Assembly: GCF_001583435.1 (NCBI RefSeq)
Contig: NZ_CP013251.1
Span: 4,539,215-4,603,214, forward strand
Source: Endozoicomonas montiporae CL-33
GTDB taxonomy: Bacteria > Pseudomonadota > Gammaproteobacteria > Pseudomonadales > Endozoicomonadaceae
Length of the DNA: 64,000 nt
Reading direction: 5' to 3'
Positions 55,347 to 63,750 of this stretch are shown here, piece by piece. The notes under the pieces are model-generated. The model saw only the letters and a program-made list of their open reading frames with translations, had not been told where the DNA came from and searched no databases. The number at the start of each line of letters is the position of its first letter. Position 1 is the stretch's first letter. The translations under genes and the position numbers were made by a program.

Positions 55347-58046
55347 ATGAAGCAACAATATATTTCGTACCGTGAAACCATCGAGTTTCTCAATAAAGCA
55401 ATGGGGGAACACCCCGACCTGATTCGCCTGCAAAGCATTGGAGAAACCTGGGAAGGTCGCCCGATCATGCTGGTGACAATCTCTAACGATGTCGCCTATG
55501 CCAATGAAAAGCCGGCACTGCTCTACACCGGTACTATCCACGCACGAGAGTGGATAGGCATCGAGCTGGCCACCCAGTTTATTCAGTACGTTATTGACCA
55601 CTACAAAACCAACCCGAAGCTGTTCAATGCATTAACCCGAAACACTCTGTACATGGTGCCCTGCCTGAACCCGGACGGTTTTGAATATTCCCGCCGCCAT
55701 TTCTCCTTCTGGCGCAAAAACCGAAGAGACAACGGCGATGGTACCTTCGGTGTGGATCTGAACCGCAACTTCTCGGTGCGCTTTAAAAAAAGTCAGGATA
55801 CCAGTTCCAATATTTACGGCGGGCCGGAAGCTTTCTCGGAGCCGGAAACCCGGGCTATCAAAGATTTTGTAGATACTCATCCCAATATCACCATTGCCCT
55901 CGATTATCATTCTCAGGGTAATGTGTTCTTTCCGGCACATAAGTTTAATCACGAAGAAGAAATAGAAGGCACTGACCTTAACCAGCTCAGCGCCAACATG
56001 GCCAGCGAGATCAGTAAGGTAACAGGCCGCCAGTACGGCATTCATAGGGGCAAGCCACCACTCAACCTTATACACGGCAGTGGGCGTGAGTATTATTACA
56101 ACAGAGGTATCCTTGCCACTGTCGTAGAAGTAGGCACCCGAAACATTCCTGACTACCTGATCAATATGAAACAGAGCGTGGATGAAAACATTCCTGCTGT
56201 TCTTTACGCTCTGGAGTCAGCCATAAACTATTCATCAAAAGCACCAGCAAGGGTCTCTGACTTCCGGGCAGAGCAAATTGGTACTAATGAAGTGCATTTG
56301 AAATGGGAGCACACAAGCCAGTCAGACTGTTTCTTTGAAGTTTATCGAACCCCTTCTCCCAAACACCCATGCACCAATGCTAACCGTATAGCCATCACCC
56401 GCGCACACTTCCACAAAGACATTCAGCTCAACAGCGGTAAACGCTATTTTTATACAGTCAGGGCAGTGGACCGGGCCAGTGGCATCAAATCCCCGTTTAC
56501 CCCCGCACTGAAGCTCAAAACTCAGCTAAACAGTGATGAGTTTTCACACACCCTGTTTCCGGCAAAAACCGATGTCGGTTATGTGGGTGAAAAAACCACC
56601 TCCCTCAACAGCAAACACTTCGGGCACAACTCCCTGTTTGTCGGCATCAACGAGAACAAAGGGCACTGCCTCGGCGTTATTGCTTACAATCTGGAAAACC
56701 TGCCTGCTGATACGCACATCAAAACCGCACGTTTTTCTCTTTATCCGATGAACCGCGTGAACGCGAAAATCGAGAAATACGGTGAATGGTCAGTATCCAT
56801 TATCGACGCCAGTGAGATAAGCGACATCACCAGCTATGAACAAATTGCTAACGCAACGGTTATCCAGACGTTGGGTGACACTATTCCCTCCGATCAGCTG
56901 ACTCAGGGAATTTGGACAGAATGGGACTTCACCGGTATCGAGCGGCGTATTCTTCAGCAACAAATAACCTCTGGTCGAATCATTCTTCGCATTGAAGGCC
57001 CCGATTCTCTGCCGAGAGGCCACGATTCCCAGATAATGCAGTTTGATATCGGCTATGGTCGCTTTGGCGCAGGTATTCATTATCGTCCTAATCTGGAGAT
57101 CATCTACACACGAAATAGCCAGCAGCTGAATCTGGAGCCGGATAGCCTGTACACCATAGCCCGGGAAGACGTCATTGAGGGCGAGCTGAAGTCAGGCTTT
57201 GATAATCATGGCGACAAAGTGTATGGGCACCTCAGCTTTAATCTTGATCAGCTACCTGATCCGGAAAAGACCGTTGTCACCGAAGCCTATGTGGAACTGA
57301 AAGCAAAGAACCGGCTAAAAACCCGCAAGGATATTCGCTTTACCATTGAGATGGCCGAGCTGGAAGAACTGGCCTACGACGATGTTCTGAATCGTCAGCA
57401 AATAGAATACCTTGGCTATGAAGTCAGCAATACCGACCTGAAAGCCAGCCCTGCCCACTGTTTCATGTTCGACAGCTACTGTCGTCAGATTCTGGAGCAG
57501 TTGCACAGCCGCAATATGCCTGTATACCTGATTGTTCGCCCGACCACACCCAGCCAGGAACGCAACGCTATCATTGACTGGCATGGAAAAGGTGAAAACT
57601 GGCAGGCAAAGCTCGTCATCAAATACATCGAACGTCGCAAAAAGCCGCTACCGGCACCGACAGAACTAACAGCGTCTATCGACAGGGATTCCGGTCGAAC
57701 CCGCCTTACCTGGAAACGTCCGGATGATCCGGATTTTGTAGGCTGCTATGTGGTCAGAAACCGTTTCCACCCACCACGCTCACCACTGGACGGCGTAAAG
57801 CTTTATGGTGGTAAAGACGAATACACACTGGACGACTTTGGTAATCCGAATATTGCCAAATATTATTCTGTCTTCAGCTATGACAACGTACCCAACTATT
57901 CAACACCGGCCACGGTGCTGTTCAGTCTTAACGAAGTCATACCTATCAGTGAAGATGAAGACTTTGAAACACAGGAAGATGAAGAGGAACGCCTGAGTCA
58001 GAGTAAAGAATCTGTGGAAATGGAAGAAACATCATTATCCAGCTGA
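55347..58046 (+). CDS. M14-family zinc carboxypeptidase with FN3-like and DNRLRE-like domains
   Basis: The 899-residue protein has no signal peptide. Residues 1-290 are a complete M14 catalytic domain: zinc ligands His65 and Glu68 (TIHAREW) and His188 (LDYHSQG), the substrate-carboxylate site DLNRNF (Asn139, Arg140), and catalytic Glu261 (VVEVGT). Two fibronectin-III-like regions lie at about 300-395 and 755-850. The segment between holds two beta-rich DNRLRE/CBM-like repeats (GVIAYNLENLPADTHIKTAR; KVYGHLSFNLDQLPDPEKTV). The C-terminus is acidic. It should remove C-terminal amino acids from peptides, and appears to work in the cytosol. It is 88 bases downstream of the ATP-grasp pair. Confidence 0.87.
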   Translation: MKQQYISYRETIEFLNKAMGEHPDLIRLQSIGETWEGRPIMLVTISNDVAYANEKPALLYTGTIHAREWIGIELATQFIQYVIDHYKTNPKLFNALTRNTLYMVPCLNPDGFEYSRRHFSFWRKNRRDNGDGTFGVDLNRNFSVRFKKSQDTSSNIYGGPEAFSEPETRAIKDFVDTHPNITIALDYHSQGNVFFPAHKFNHEEEIEGTDLNQLSANMASEISKVTGRQYGIHRGKPPLNLIHGSGREYYYNRGILATVVEVGTRNIPDYLINMKQSVDENIPAVLYALESAINYSSKAPARVSDFRAEQIGTNEVHLKWEHTSQSDCFFEVYRTPSPKHPCTNANRIAITRAHFHKDIQLNSGKRYFYTVRAVDRASGIKSPFTPALKLKTQLNSDEFSHTLFPAKTDVGYVGEKTTSLNSKHFGHNSLFVGINENKGHCLGVIAYNLENLPADTHIKTARFSLYPMNRVNAKIEKYGEWSVSIIDASEISDITSYEQIANATVIQTLGDTIPSDQLTQGIWTEWDFTGIERRILQQQITSGRIILRIEGPDSLPRGHDSQIMQFDIGYGRFGAGIHYRPNLEIIYTRNSQQLNLEPDSLYTIAREDVIEGELKSGFDNHGDKVYGHLSFNLDQLPDPEKTVVTEAYVELKAKNRLKTRKDIRFTIEMAELEELAYDDVLNRQQIEYLGYEVSNTDLKASPAHCFMFDSYCRQILEQLHSRNMPVYLIVRPTTPSQERNAIIDWHGKGENWQAKLVIKYIERRKKPLPAPTELTASIDRDSGRTRLTWKRPDDPDFVGCYVVRNRFHPPRSPLDGVKLYGGKDEYTLDDFGNPNIAKYYSVFSYDNVPNYSTPATVLFSLNEVIPISEDEDFETQEDEEERLSQSKESVEMEETSLSS

Positions 58047-58057
58047 CCCGATAAAAA

Positions 58058-58079
58058 ACAGGGAGCCAATGCTCCCTGT
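58058..58079. terminator. Bidirectional terminator between the M14 and GST genes
   Basis: ACAGGGAGC (58058-58066) pairs perfectly with GCTCCCTGT (58071-58079) over a 4-base loop. The minus strand continues into TTTTTT, a clear terminator for the GST gene. The plus strand has a weaker tail. Confidence 0.88.
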
Positions 58080-58086
58080 ATTGTTT

Positions 58087-58713
58087 CTATTTCGCTGTTG
58101 CCGCTGCCGCTGCTTTTATGCATGCGGGTCTTGCATAGAGTCTGTCACGATAACCCCGGTACTTCTGAGGAATATCCAGTTCAAACCGGACAGCCCAGTT
58201 AATGGTTTGTGCCAACAGAATATCGGCACAGGTAAAGCGGTTCCCCACTGCGTATTCCTGACCATCCATATGATGATCCAGCGCATTGAATGATCGTTTG
58301 AGTTCCCACAACACCGTGTTGAAAATAGCCTCTACCCGATACTTCTCTGGCAATACAAACCGGTGTTTTCCGGCTGTCCACAAAGGCTGTTCGAGATCAG
58401 ACAGGACAAAAAAACAAAACTCGTCGTATTTTGCCCTCATAGCATTGTCGTCCAGTGGTGCAAGCTGTTTTTCCGGAGCAAGGGAGGCAATGTAATTCAC
58501 CATCGCAGCACTCTCCGTGAGCACCAGATCACCATGAACCAGCGTAGGGACTTTTCCCTGAGCATTTAAGGAAAGATAAGAAGGGTGCCGGGTACCCCCT
58601 TCATCAGGCTGCCCGATTTTGACGTGATGATATTGATAGTCAAGTTCAGCTTCTTCCAAAGCCCACAGGGCTCGAAATGAGCGCGCCTGACCAGAGCCGT
58701 ACAAACTAATCAT
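58087..58713 (-). CDS. Glutathione S-transferase family protein
   Basis: The 208-residue cytosolic protein has an N-terminal thioredoxin-like domain (SGQARSFRALWALEEAELDY, then GKVPTLVHGDLVLTESAAMV with the glutathione-binding Glu-Ser pair) and a helical C-terminal domain (AVGNRFTCADILLAQTINWA with the N-capping motif). It probably conjugates or reduces substrates with glutathione. The specific class is unclear. It is convergent with the M14 gene across a shared terminator, and monocistronic. Confidence 0.92.
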   Translation of the reverse strand: MISLYGSGQARSFRALWALEEAELDYQYHHVKIGQPDEGGTRHPSYLSLNAQGKVPTLVHGDLVLTESAAMVNYIASLAPEKQLAPLDDNAMRAKYDEFCFFVLSDLEQPLWTAGKHRFVLPEKYRVEAIFNTVLWELKRSFNALDHHMDGQEYAVGNRFTCADILLAQTINWAVRFELDIPQKYRGYRDRLYARPACIKAAAAATAK

Positions 58714-58811
58714 AGTGTTATCTCTTTATTATGCCGGATTAGTGTTTGCCTATTTTGCGCCCTTGCTGATTTATTGAAAAGCCCTCTTTTGAAGAGTTCT
58801 TTAAAAGCGCT

Positions 58812-58972
58812 AAGTAGCTGACCGTTCGGAATCGAATATTTCTGGCTAATTGATCAAGTGCTATGCAAGGCGCAACGTCGGGAGCATAGCAAGCTATGTG
58901 ACCAGAGTTGTAACGCCGCAGAGTGCTTGAGCAAGGAGTCAGAAATATATGATTTCGTGCGGTCAGATACTT
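58812..58972. repeat. Large palindromic intergenic element C
   Basis: The outer arms AAGTAgCTGACCG (58812-58824) and CGGTCAGaTACTT (58960-58972) pair, as do ATATTTCTG and CAGAAATAT further in. The centre is GCATAGCaaGCTATG near 58886-58900, related to the centres of elements A, B and D. The arms are imperfect. It lies between the GST gene and the deaD terminator. Confidence 0.8.
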
Positions 58973-58974
58973 AC

Positions 58975-59013
58975 AAAAAAAGCGGATACCCAATCGCTCA
59001 GGTATCCGCTTTT
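58975..59013 (-). terminator. Rho-independent terminator of deaD
   Basis: GCGGATACC (58982-58990) pairs with GGTATCCGC (59001-59009) across a 10-base loop, extended by A and T runs on each side. On the minus strand it ends in TTTTTTT, 20 bases past the deaD stop. Confidence 0.93.
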
Positions 59014-59032
59014 AACGCATTAAGCGTCGAAC

Positions 59033-60844
59033 TTATGAATGCTCTTCACGATGACGTGGACGTCGGGAAGCATTGCTCTTGGAAGAGTTGCTGCGACGGT
59101 CACGATCACGGCGGAATTCACCATCACGACGACGGCGGCGAGGACGCTCTTCACGTAAGGTACCATCATCAACCCACACGCTCATTTCCAGCGGCTTGTT
59201 GCGTACTTTCACCTGCTTCAGAGAAGACAGTGTGGAATCATCCATACCTTCTGGCAGGTAGATCGAAGAGCAACGCTCGAACAGACGGATATGACCGATG
59301 TTTTTGCCAGGAATCTTGCTTTCGTTAGCAATCGCGCCAACCAGGTCACCCGGGTTGATACCCTGTTCACGACCTACTTCAACACGGTAGCGAACCATGC
59401 CTTCGTTGTCTTCACGACGGTCACGACGAGGACGATCACCACGGTCACCGCGCTCTCCACGATCACCACGACGGTCATCACGCTCACGACGCTGACGCTG
59501 TTGACGCTCTGGCTCTTTACCATCCGGGAACGGACGTTCTTTCTGAGCCATGAAGCACAGAGCAGCCGCCAGATCTTCAGGGCTCATGTCGCCTTCGGTC
59601 ATCAGTTCGTTAACGATGTTGCGGAAGTCAGCCAGCTTCTCGTCACCCAGCTCCAGAGACTTGGTCACGTCTTCCTTGAACTGACGAATACGCATGTCAC
59701 GTACGTCACGCATGGAAGGCAGACGCATGTCGTCGATACGCTGACGGGTAGCGTTTTCGATAGCGCGCAGCATACGACGCTCACGATGAGTAGCGAACAG
59801 GATCGCCGTACCCTGACGACCTGCACGGCCGGTACGACCAATACGGTGTACGTAAGCTTCGGTGTCGTAAGGAATGTCGTAGTTAACAACGTGAGACATA
59901 CGCTCAACGTCCAGACCACGAGCCGCTACGTCGGTAGCGATCAGGATGTCCAGGGAGCTCTTCTTCAGACGATCGATAACCTTCTCACGCAGCGCCTGAG
60001 ACATATCACCGTTCAACGCAGCCGCAGAGAAACCACGGGCTTCCAGCTTTTCAGCCAGCTCAACGGTCGCAGTTTTGGTGCGCACGAAGATGATCATGGC
60101 GTCGAAAGGCTCGACTTCCAGAATACGGGTCAGGGCATCCAGTTTGTGGTAGCCGCTTACCATGCACACTTTCTGGGTGATGGTATCAACCGTCGCAGTC
60201 TTGGACTTGATCTCAACAGTCACCGGATCGGTCAGGTGAGTGTCGGCGATCTTGCGGATCTGACGAGGCATGGTGGCGGAGAACAGGGCAACCTGACGCT
60301 CGCTTGGCGTCTGTTCCATGATCCATTCGATATCGTCCACAAAGCCCATGCGCAGCATTTCGTCGGCTTCGTCCAGAACCACGGCTTTCAGATCATCCAG
60401 CTTCATGGAGCCACGACGCAGGTGATCCATGACACGGCCCGGAGTACCGACGATAACCTGAGCGCCACGCTGCAGACCACGCAGCTGACCGCGCATGTCC
60501 TGACCACCGTAAACCGGCAGAACGTGGAAGCCTGGCATATGACGGGCATAGCGCTGGAACGCTTCTGCCACCTGAATGGCCAGCTCGCGGGTTGGAGCCA
60601 GAACCAGAATCTGGGGATGACGCTTTTTAACGTCTACACGGGACAGCAGCGGCAGAGCAAACGCAGCGGTTTTACCGGTACCGGTTTGTGCCAGACCCAG
60701 CAAATCCCTACCTTCCAGCAGATGAGGAATACTTTGCGCCTGGATAGGAGAAGGGGTTTCGTAACCAACGTCCTGTACAGCTTTAATAACTGCAGGGGCA
60801 AGAGGCATTTCCGCAAAGGAAGGAACGGTTTCAGTATCGGACAT
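59033..60844 (-). CDS. deaD: DEAD-box ATP-dependent RNA helicase DeaD (CsdA)
   Basis: The 603-residue RNA helicase takes part in ribosome assembly and mRNA turnover, notably at low temperature. Motifs are complete: AQTGTGKTAAFALPL (I), PTRELAIQVAEAF (Ia), VLDEADEMLRMGF (II), FSATMPRQIRKI (III), and HRIGRTGRAGRQGTA (VI). The C-terminal half has the DbpA-like RNA-binding domain (RVEVGREQGINPGDLVGAIA) after an Arg/Asp/Gly-rich linker (REDRRGDRGERGDRG-like). The tail is again Arg-rich. Strong preferred-codon use suggests high expression. A long upstream leader is consistent with cold-shock control. Confidence 0.96.
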   Translation of the reverse strand: MSDTETVPSFAEMPLAPAVIKAVQDVGYETPSPIQAQSIPHLLEGRDLLGLAQTGTGKTAAFALPLLSRVDVKKRHPQILVLAPTRELAIQVAEAFQRYARHMPGFHVLPVYGGQDMRGQLRGLQRGAQVIVGTPGRVMDHLRRGSMKLDDLKAVVLDEADEMLRMGFVDDIEWIMEQTPSERQVALFSATMPRQIRKIADTHLTDPVTVEIKSKTATVDTITQKVCMVSGYHKLDALTRILEVEPFDAMIIFVRTKTATVELAEKLEARGFSAAALNGDMSQALREKVIDRLKKSSLDILIATDVAARGLDVERMSHVVNYDIPYDTEAYVHRIGRTGRAGRQGTAILFATHRERRMLRAIENATRQRIDDMRLPSMRDVRDMRIRQFKEDVTKSLELGDEKLADFRNIVNELMTEGDMSPEDLAAALCFMAQKERPFPDGKEPERQQRQRRERDDRRGDRGERGDRGDRPRRDRREDNEGMVRYRVEVGREQGINPGDLVGAIANESKIPGKNIGHIRLFERCSSIYLPEGMDDSTLSSLKQVKVRNKPLEMSVWVDDGTLREERPRRRRRDGEFRRDRDRRSNSSKSNASRRPRHREEHS

Positions 60845-61419
60845 CGAGTGCTCCGTAATTAAGGCTTATATAAGAACCAGCGCGGGCAACAGGGGATCGG
60901 ACTGACTGCCGTACAGACCTTCACAACAGGCAGACATCCGGTCTTACGCTTGAATCCTGCTAATTAACGCTGGTAGTCCGCTTTCAGAGCCTGAAATTTG
61001 CAAGGCTCCCGACTAAAGCGGGTCATGTGAGTGTCCATGACTTCGTTGAAGATCCTGAGAAAGGAGTTCGTGCTGATCGGCGCGGCTTATAAAACACTGG
61101 CCGCCAAAGGCTACGGAGTACCCGGACGTCTCGTCTGGTGCGCCTCTGACACAGGGCTGACAGCTATCATCAACCGTATACAGGGCAAACACAGCGGGGA
61201 TTTCATTGACTCATGTCAATTCCTATCCCTCGAAAGGGCGAGCATTCTACCTGTTTTTTCGGAATGAGTGTACTGTTTTCCGCCGTGAGTGTGCAGGAGT
61301 TTATGTGTATAGAGGCATAATTCAACGAAACCTTTTCGGTCAGGGCTTAATCAATGAACAACCTGTTGACTGCAAGATCACCGCCTAAGGAGCAATCCGC
61401 ACCAGAAACGTAAAACGTT
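60845..61419 (-). other. Long leader and promoter region of deaD
   Basis: The 575 bases between the deaD start and the next minus-strand gene hold no convincing gene. The plus-strand frame at 61031-61267 looks random. Cold-inducible deaD genes elsewhere have long structured 5' leaders, so part of this region is probably transcribed. No promoter could be fixed with confidence. Confidence 0.45.
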
Positions 61420-62793
61420 TTAGCTGTCAGCACCAAGATCCCATTCATTCATTGATTTTTTCCACAATTCAAAGACTTCTTTGCTGATACTCATCCCTAG
61501 ATGTACGGCATTGGCCCATTCAGGTTCTTTAAGCTTTCCAGTCATAACCATCATTAGTAGAAAATTATTGTTATATTCATTTAATTCATTATTTGGTTCA
61601 CTCTCTGAGTCACTATCCAAGTTATCTGGACCACTCTCTGAGTCACTATCCAAGTTATCTGGACCACTCTCTGAGTCACTATCCAAGTTATCTGGACCAC
61701 TCTCTGGGCCATATACTAATTCACTTGAACTCAAGACTAGCTGAGTTGATTGTTCTTTAAACAAGACATAATATATTCCTTCGTCTCTAAATACAGTCAA
61801 TTCTTCTAGTAATTTTAGAGGAGGCACCTTATACCTTTGTGCAATCTCAACGAATCTATCTGGAGTTACTTTATTTTCATACATGATTATCAACTTCACA
61901 TCATTTAAGGCCTTTTCGAATTCTTGACAGGAGGAGGGGCTGGAACAAGCTCCTTGTTCAACCTTGACAGAAGGCAGCATATAAAGAGTGACTTGATGAT
62001 CTGGCTGTGACACATGGTGACCTGTATAATGAACGGATAAATCACTGTTCATCTTCTTTAACAAGAAGCTCGGATAAGGCGTTTTAAGTGACCCTTCCTG
62101 AAAAAAAAAACCTGCTAACACTTGTAACGATTGACTGTCGTCCATCTGGATCACCTTCCGCTGTATCCGGCTTTCGACCAGAATACCCGGAAGGTAAGCA
62201 TCGCCACTCTTATCCTGACGATCAACTGTCGAATGATCATGTTCTGCAACACTTTTCAACAAAAATCTGAAGGAACTGATTAGATGATTGGTTGTGATGA
62301 CAATAGGCTTAACATCTGCTTCTCCGGTACAGACTAAAACAGCTTTAGAAACTTTCTGGCAGGCATCGACAGGTTCAGATACCCAGTTTTTAACCGCATC
62401 ATGAAACTTCAGATACAAGGTACCCGGTTTAGTGGGAACAAAAATAAGCTCGTTCTGATCTGAAAGAGCAATGGCTAAAGCTGTAGTTTCAGGAGTCTGT
62501 GGATTTTTTAAATAAGCGTTAAAGCGACGTTCCCTGGGCGAAAATGTAACCTGGGTGGCTTCAGAAGAGGTCAACTTTTTACCGCTACCAACTTCGGCAT
62601 TGGACATCCAGCAAATAACGTCATTGCCATAAAAATTGCAATAACTATTCATATTTGCCTGCAACAAAGCAGGGAGAGAACAAAGCAACAAAACACACAA
62701 ACGACCAGTTCGCTTCTGGCGGCGTCGTCCTGTTTCTTCCCCTCCTGATTGAGCATGAGTAAGAGACTGCATGATGCTATAAAACCTCGTCAT
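61420..62793 (-). CDS. Secreted protein of unknown family with acidic tandem repeats
   Basis: The 457-residue protein has a signal-like segment (RLCVLLLCSLPALLQA) near residues 32-47, after a charged N-terminus. The ATG at 62772 would shorten that lead. Residues about 50-340 look like a folded, beta-rich, Cys-containing region (CNFYGNDVICW; ACSSPSSCQEF). A segment at about 310-360 is helical (DRFVEIAQRYKVPPLKLLEE). Then follow three SGPDNLDSDSE repeats, and a C-terminal helical piece of 60 residues (LKEPEWANAVHLGMSISKEV). No family was recognised. The C-terminal part loosely recalls death-domain-like helices, a weak impression only. Confidence 0.6.
   Translation of the reverse strand: MTRFYSIMQSLTHAQSGGEETGRRRQKRTGRLCVLLLCSLPALLQANMNSYCNFYGNDVICWMSNAEVGSGKKLTSSEATQVTFSPRERRFNAYLKNPQTPETTALAIALSDQNELIFVPTKPGTLYLKFHDAVKNWVSEPVDACQKVSKAVLVCTGEADVKPIVITTNHLISSFRFLLKSVAEHDHSTVDRQDKSGDAYLPGILVESRIQRKVIQMDDSQSLQVLAGFFFQEGSLKTPYPSFLLKKMNSDLSVHYTGHHVSQPDHQVTLYMLPSVKVEQGACSSPSSCQEFEKALNDVKLIIMYENKVTPDRFVEIAQRYKVPPLKLLEELTVFRDEGIYYVLFKEQSTQLVLSSSELVYGPESGPDNLDSDSESGPDNLDSDSESGPDNLDSDSESEPNNELNEYNNNFLLMMVMTGKLKEPEWANAVHLGMSISKEVFELWKKSMNEWDLGADS
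61599..61697 (-). repeat. Coding 33-bp tandem repeat, 3 units
   Basis: Three exact 33-base units (starting at 61599, 61632 and 61665) encode the 11-residue repeat SGPDNLDSDSE in the secreted unknown protein. A partial fourth unit follows. The perfect identity points to recent expansion and likely length variation. Confidence 0.93.
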
Positions 62794-62855
62794 TTAGCAG
62801 ACGAGGAGTATAGATCCTGACAGAAAAGACAGATGTTAAATTTACATTACTGCAA

Positions 62856-63431
62856 TCAAAACCGGGACGGATTTTTACCCGAAACACCACGATAGAACGC
62901 TTGAATCTCAGCCAGATCCTTCTCGTAATCACCGGTTGGATGAAACATAGGGCCAAAACCTGCCACTTTGCGCTTGTAGTCAAGAAAGGACATGGCAATG
63001 GGTACATTGGCTCCCGCAGCGACATGGTAAAAGCCACTTTTCCATTTTGTGACTTTACCCCGTGTGCCTTCAGGTGAAAGAGCAATAAACAGGTTGTTGT
63101 TCTGGTTGAACTGATCAATGGTCTGCTGGACCAGCCCTGTGTGCTTACTACGTTCTACAGAAATGCCACCAAGAAAATGCATAATTGGCCCCATAGGGCC
63201 TTTAAATAACGAATTTTTCCCCATCCAGAACACTTTTAGCCGGAAAGAAAAGGCCATCAGCATCATGAAAATAAAATCCCAGTTGCTGGTGTGGGGGGCC
63301 GCAATGACAACACACTTGTCAACCGCTGGCAGCTGGCCTTCTTTCTTCCAGCCAGCCAGCTTGAGAATGCCGCTCGACAGCAGGCGCAGGGTGGTGTTGA
63401 TCACCGGAGTATCAAATATGGTACGACGCAT
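62856..63431 (-). CDS. PlsC-like 1-acylglycerol-3-phosphate acyltransferase family protein
   Basis: The 191-residue protein has the acyltransferase motif H-x4-D (His47 and Asp52 in APHTSNWDF) and the substrate-binding PEGTR motif (ALSPEGTRGKVTKWKSGF). It is shorter than PlsC of E. coli (245) and belongs to the small group of PlsC-like enzymes, many of which are of unproved acceptor. A weakly hydrophobic N-terminal helix may attach it to the inner membrane. It is preceded by a palindromic element upstream and followed by the secreted unknown gene, in the same direction. Confidence 0.88.
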   Translation of the reverse strand: MRRTIFDTPVINTTLRLLSSGILKLAGWKKEGQLPAVDKCVVIAAPHTSNWDFIFMMLMAFSFRLKVFWMGKNSLFKGPMGPIMHFLGGISVERSKHTGLVQQTIDQFNQNNNLFIALSPEGTRGKVTKWKSGFYHVAAGANVPIAMSFLDYKRKVAGFGPMFHPTGDYEKDLAEIQAFYRGVSGKNPSRF

Positions 63432-63561
63432 GAACTCGGACTATGTCAGTAAAAGAGTAAATTGCTCTGATTATACGGCATCCGGGTAGTCGTCACAGTC
63501 AGACATTCTTACTAAGTACTCAGCCGTATGAAATCGACATTTTTTGGCTTATTAGGCAGAA

Positions 63562-63732
63562 GCTAGGAGCCTTTCGGACTTACCACTGACCTACTGCGAA
63601 AAAGCCGGATTTGGCCATTTTTGACGATCCTTTTCGTTGAATAGCTCGCTATTCGCCTCAAATGATCGTCAAAACTGTCTCAAACCGGTCTTTTTCTCGC
63701 TACGGTCGGCTAAGTCCGACAGGCTCCTAAGC
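63562..63732. repeat. Large palindromic intergenic element D
   Basis: The outer arms GCTAGGAGCCTTTCGGACTTA (63562-63582) and TAAGTCCGACAGGCTCCTAAGC (63711-63732) pair with few mismatches. Inner arms TTTTGACGATC and GATCGTCAAAA pair perfectly. The centre is GAATAGCtcGCTATTC (63639-63654). This is the clearest member of the family seen at 2811, 35376 and 58812. Confidence 0.9.
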
Positions 63733-63750
63733 AATATATGGCGGACTTTA

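Noticed and set aside
59291..60862. Open frame of 523 codons on the plus strand, antisense to deaD
   Set aside because: It lies wholly opposite deaD, is very rich in Thr, Val and His as expected from the reverse of a codon-biased gene, and has no recognisable domain.
61031..61267. Plus-strand frame of 78 codons upstream of deaD
   Set aside because: No ribosome site, no recognisable domain, and it lies in the likely leader of deaD on the other strand.
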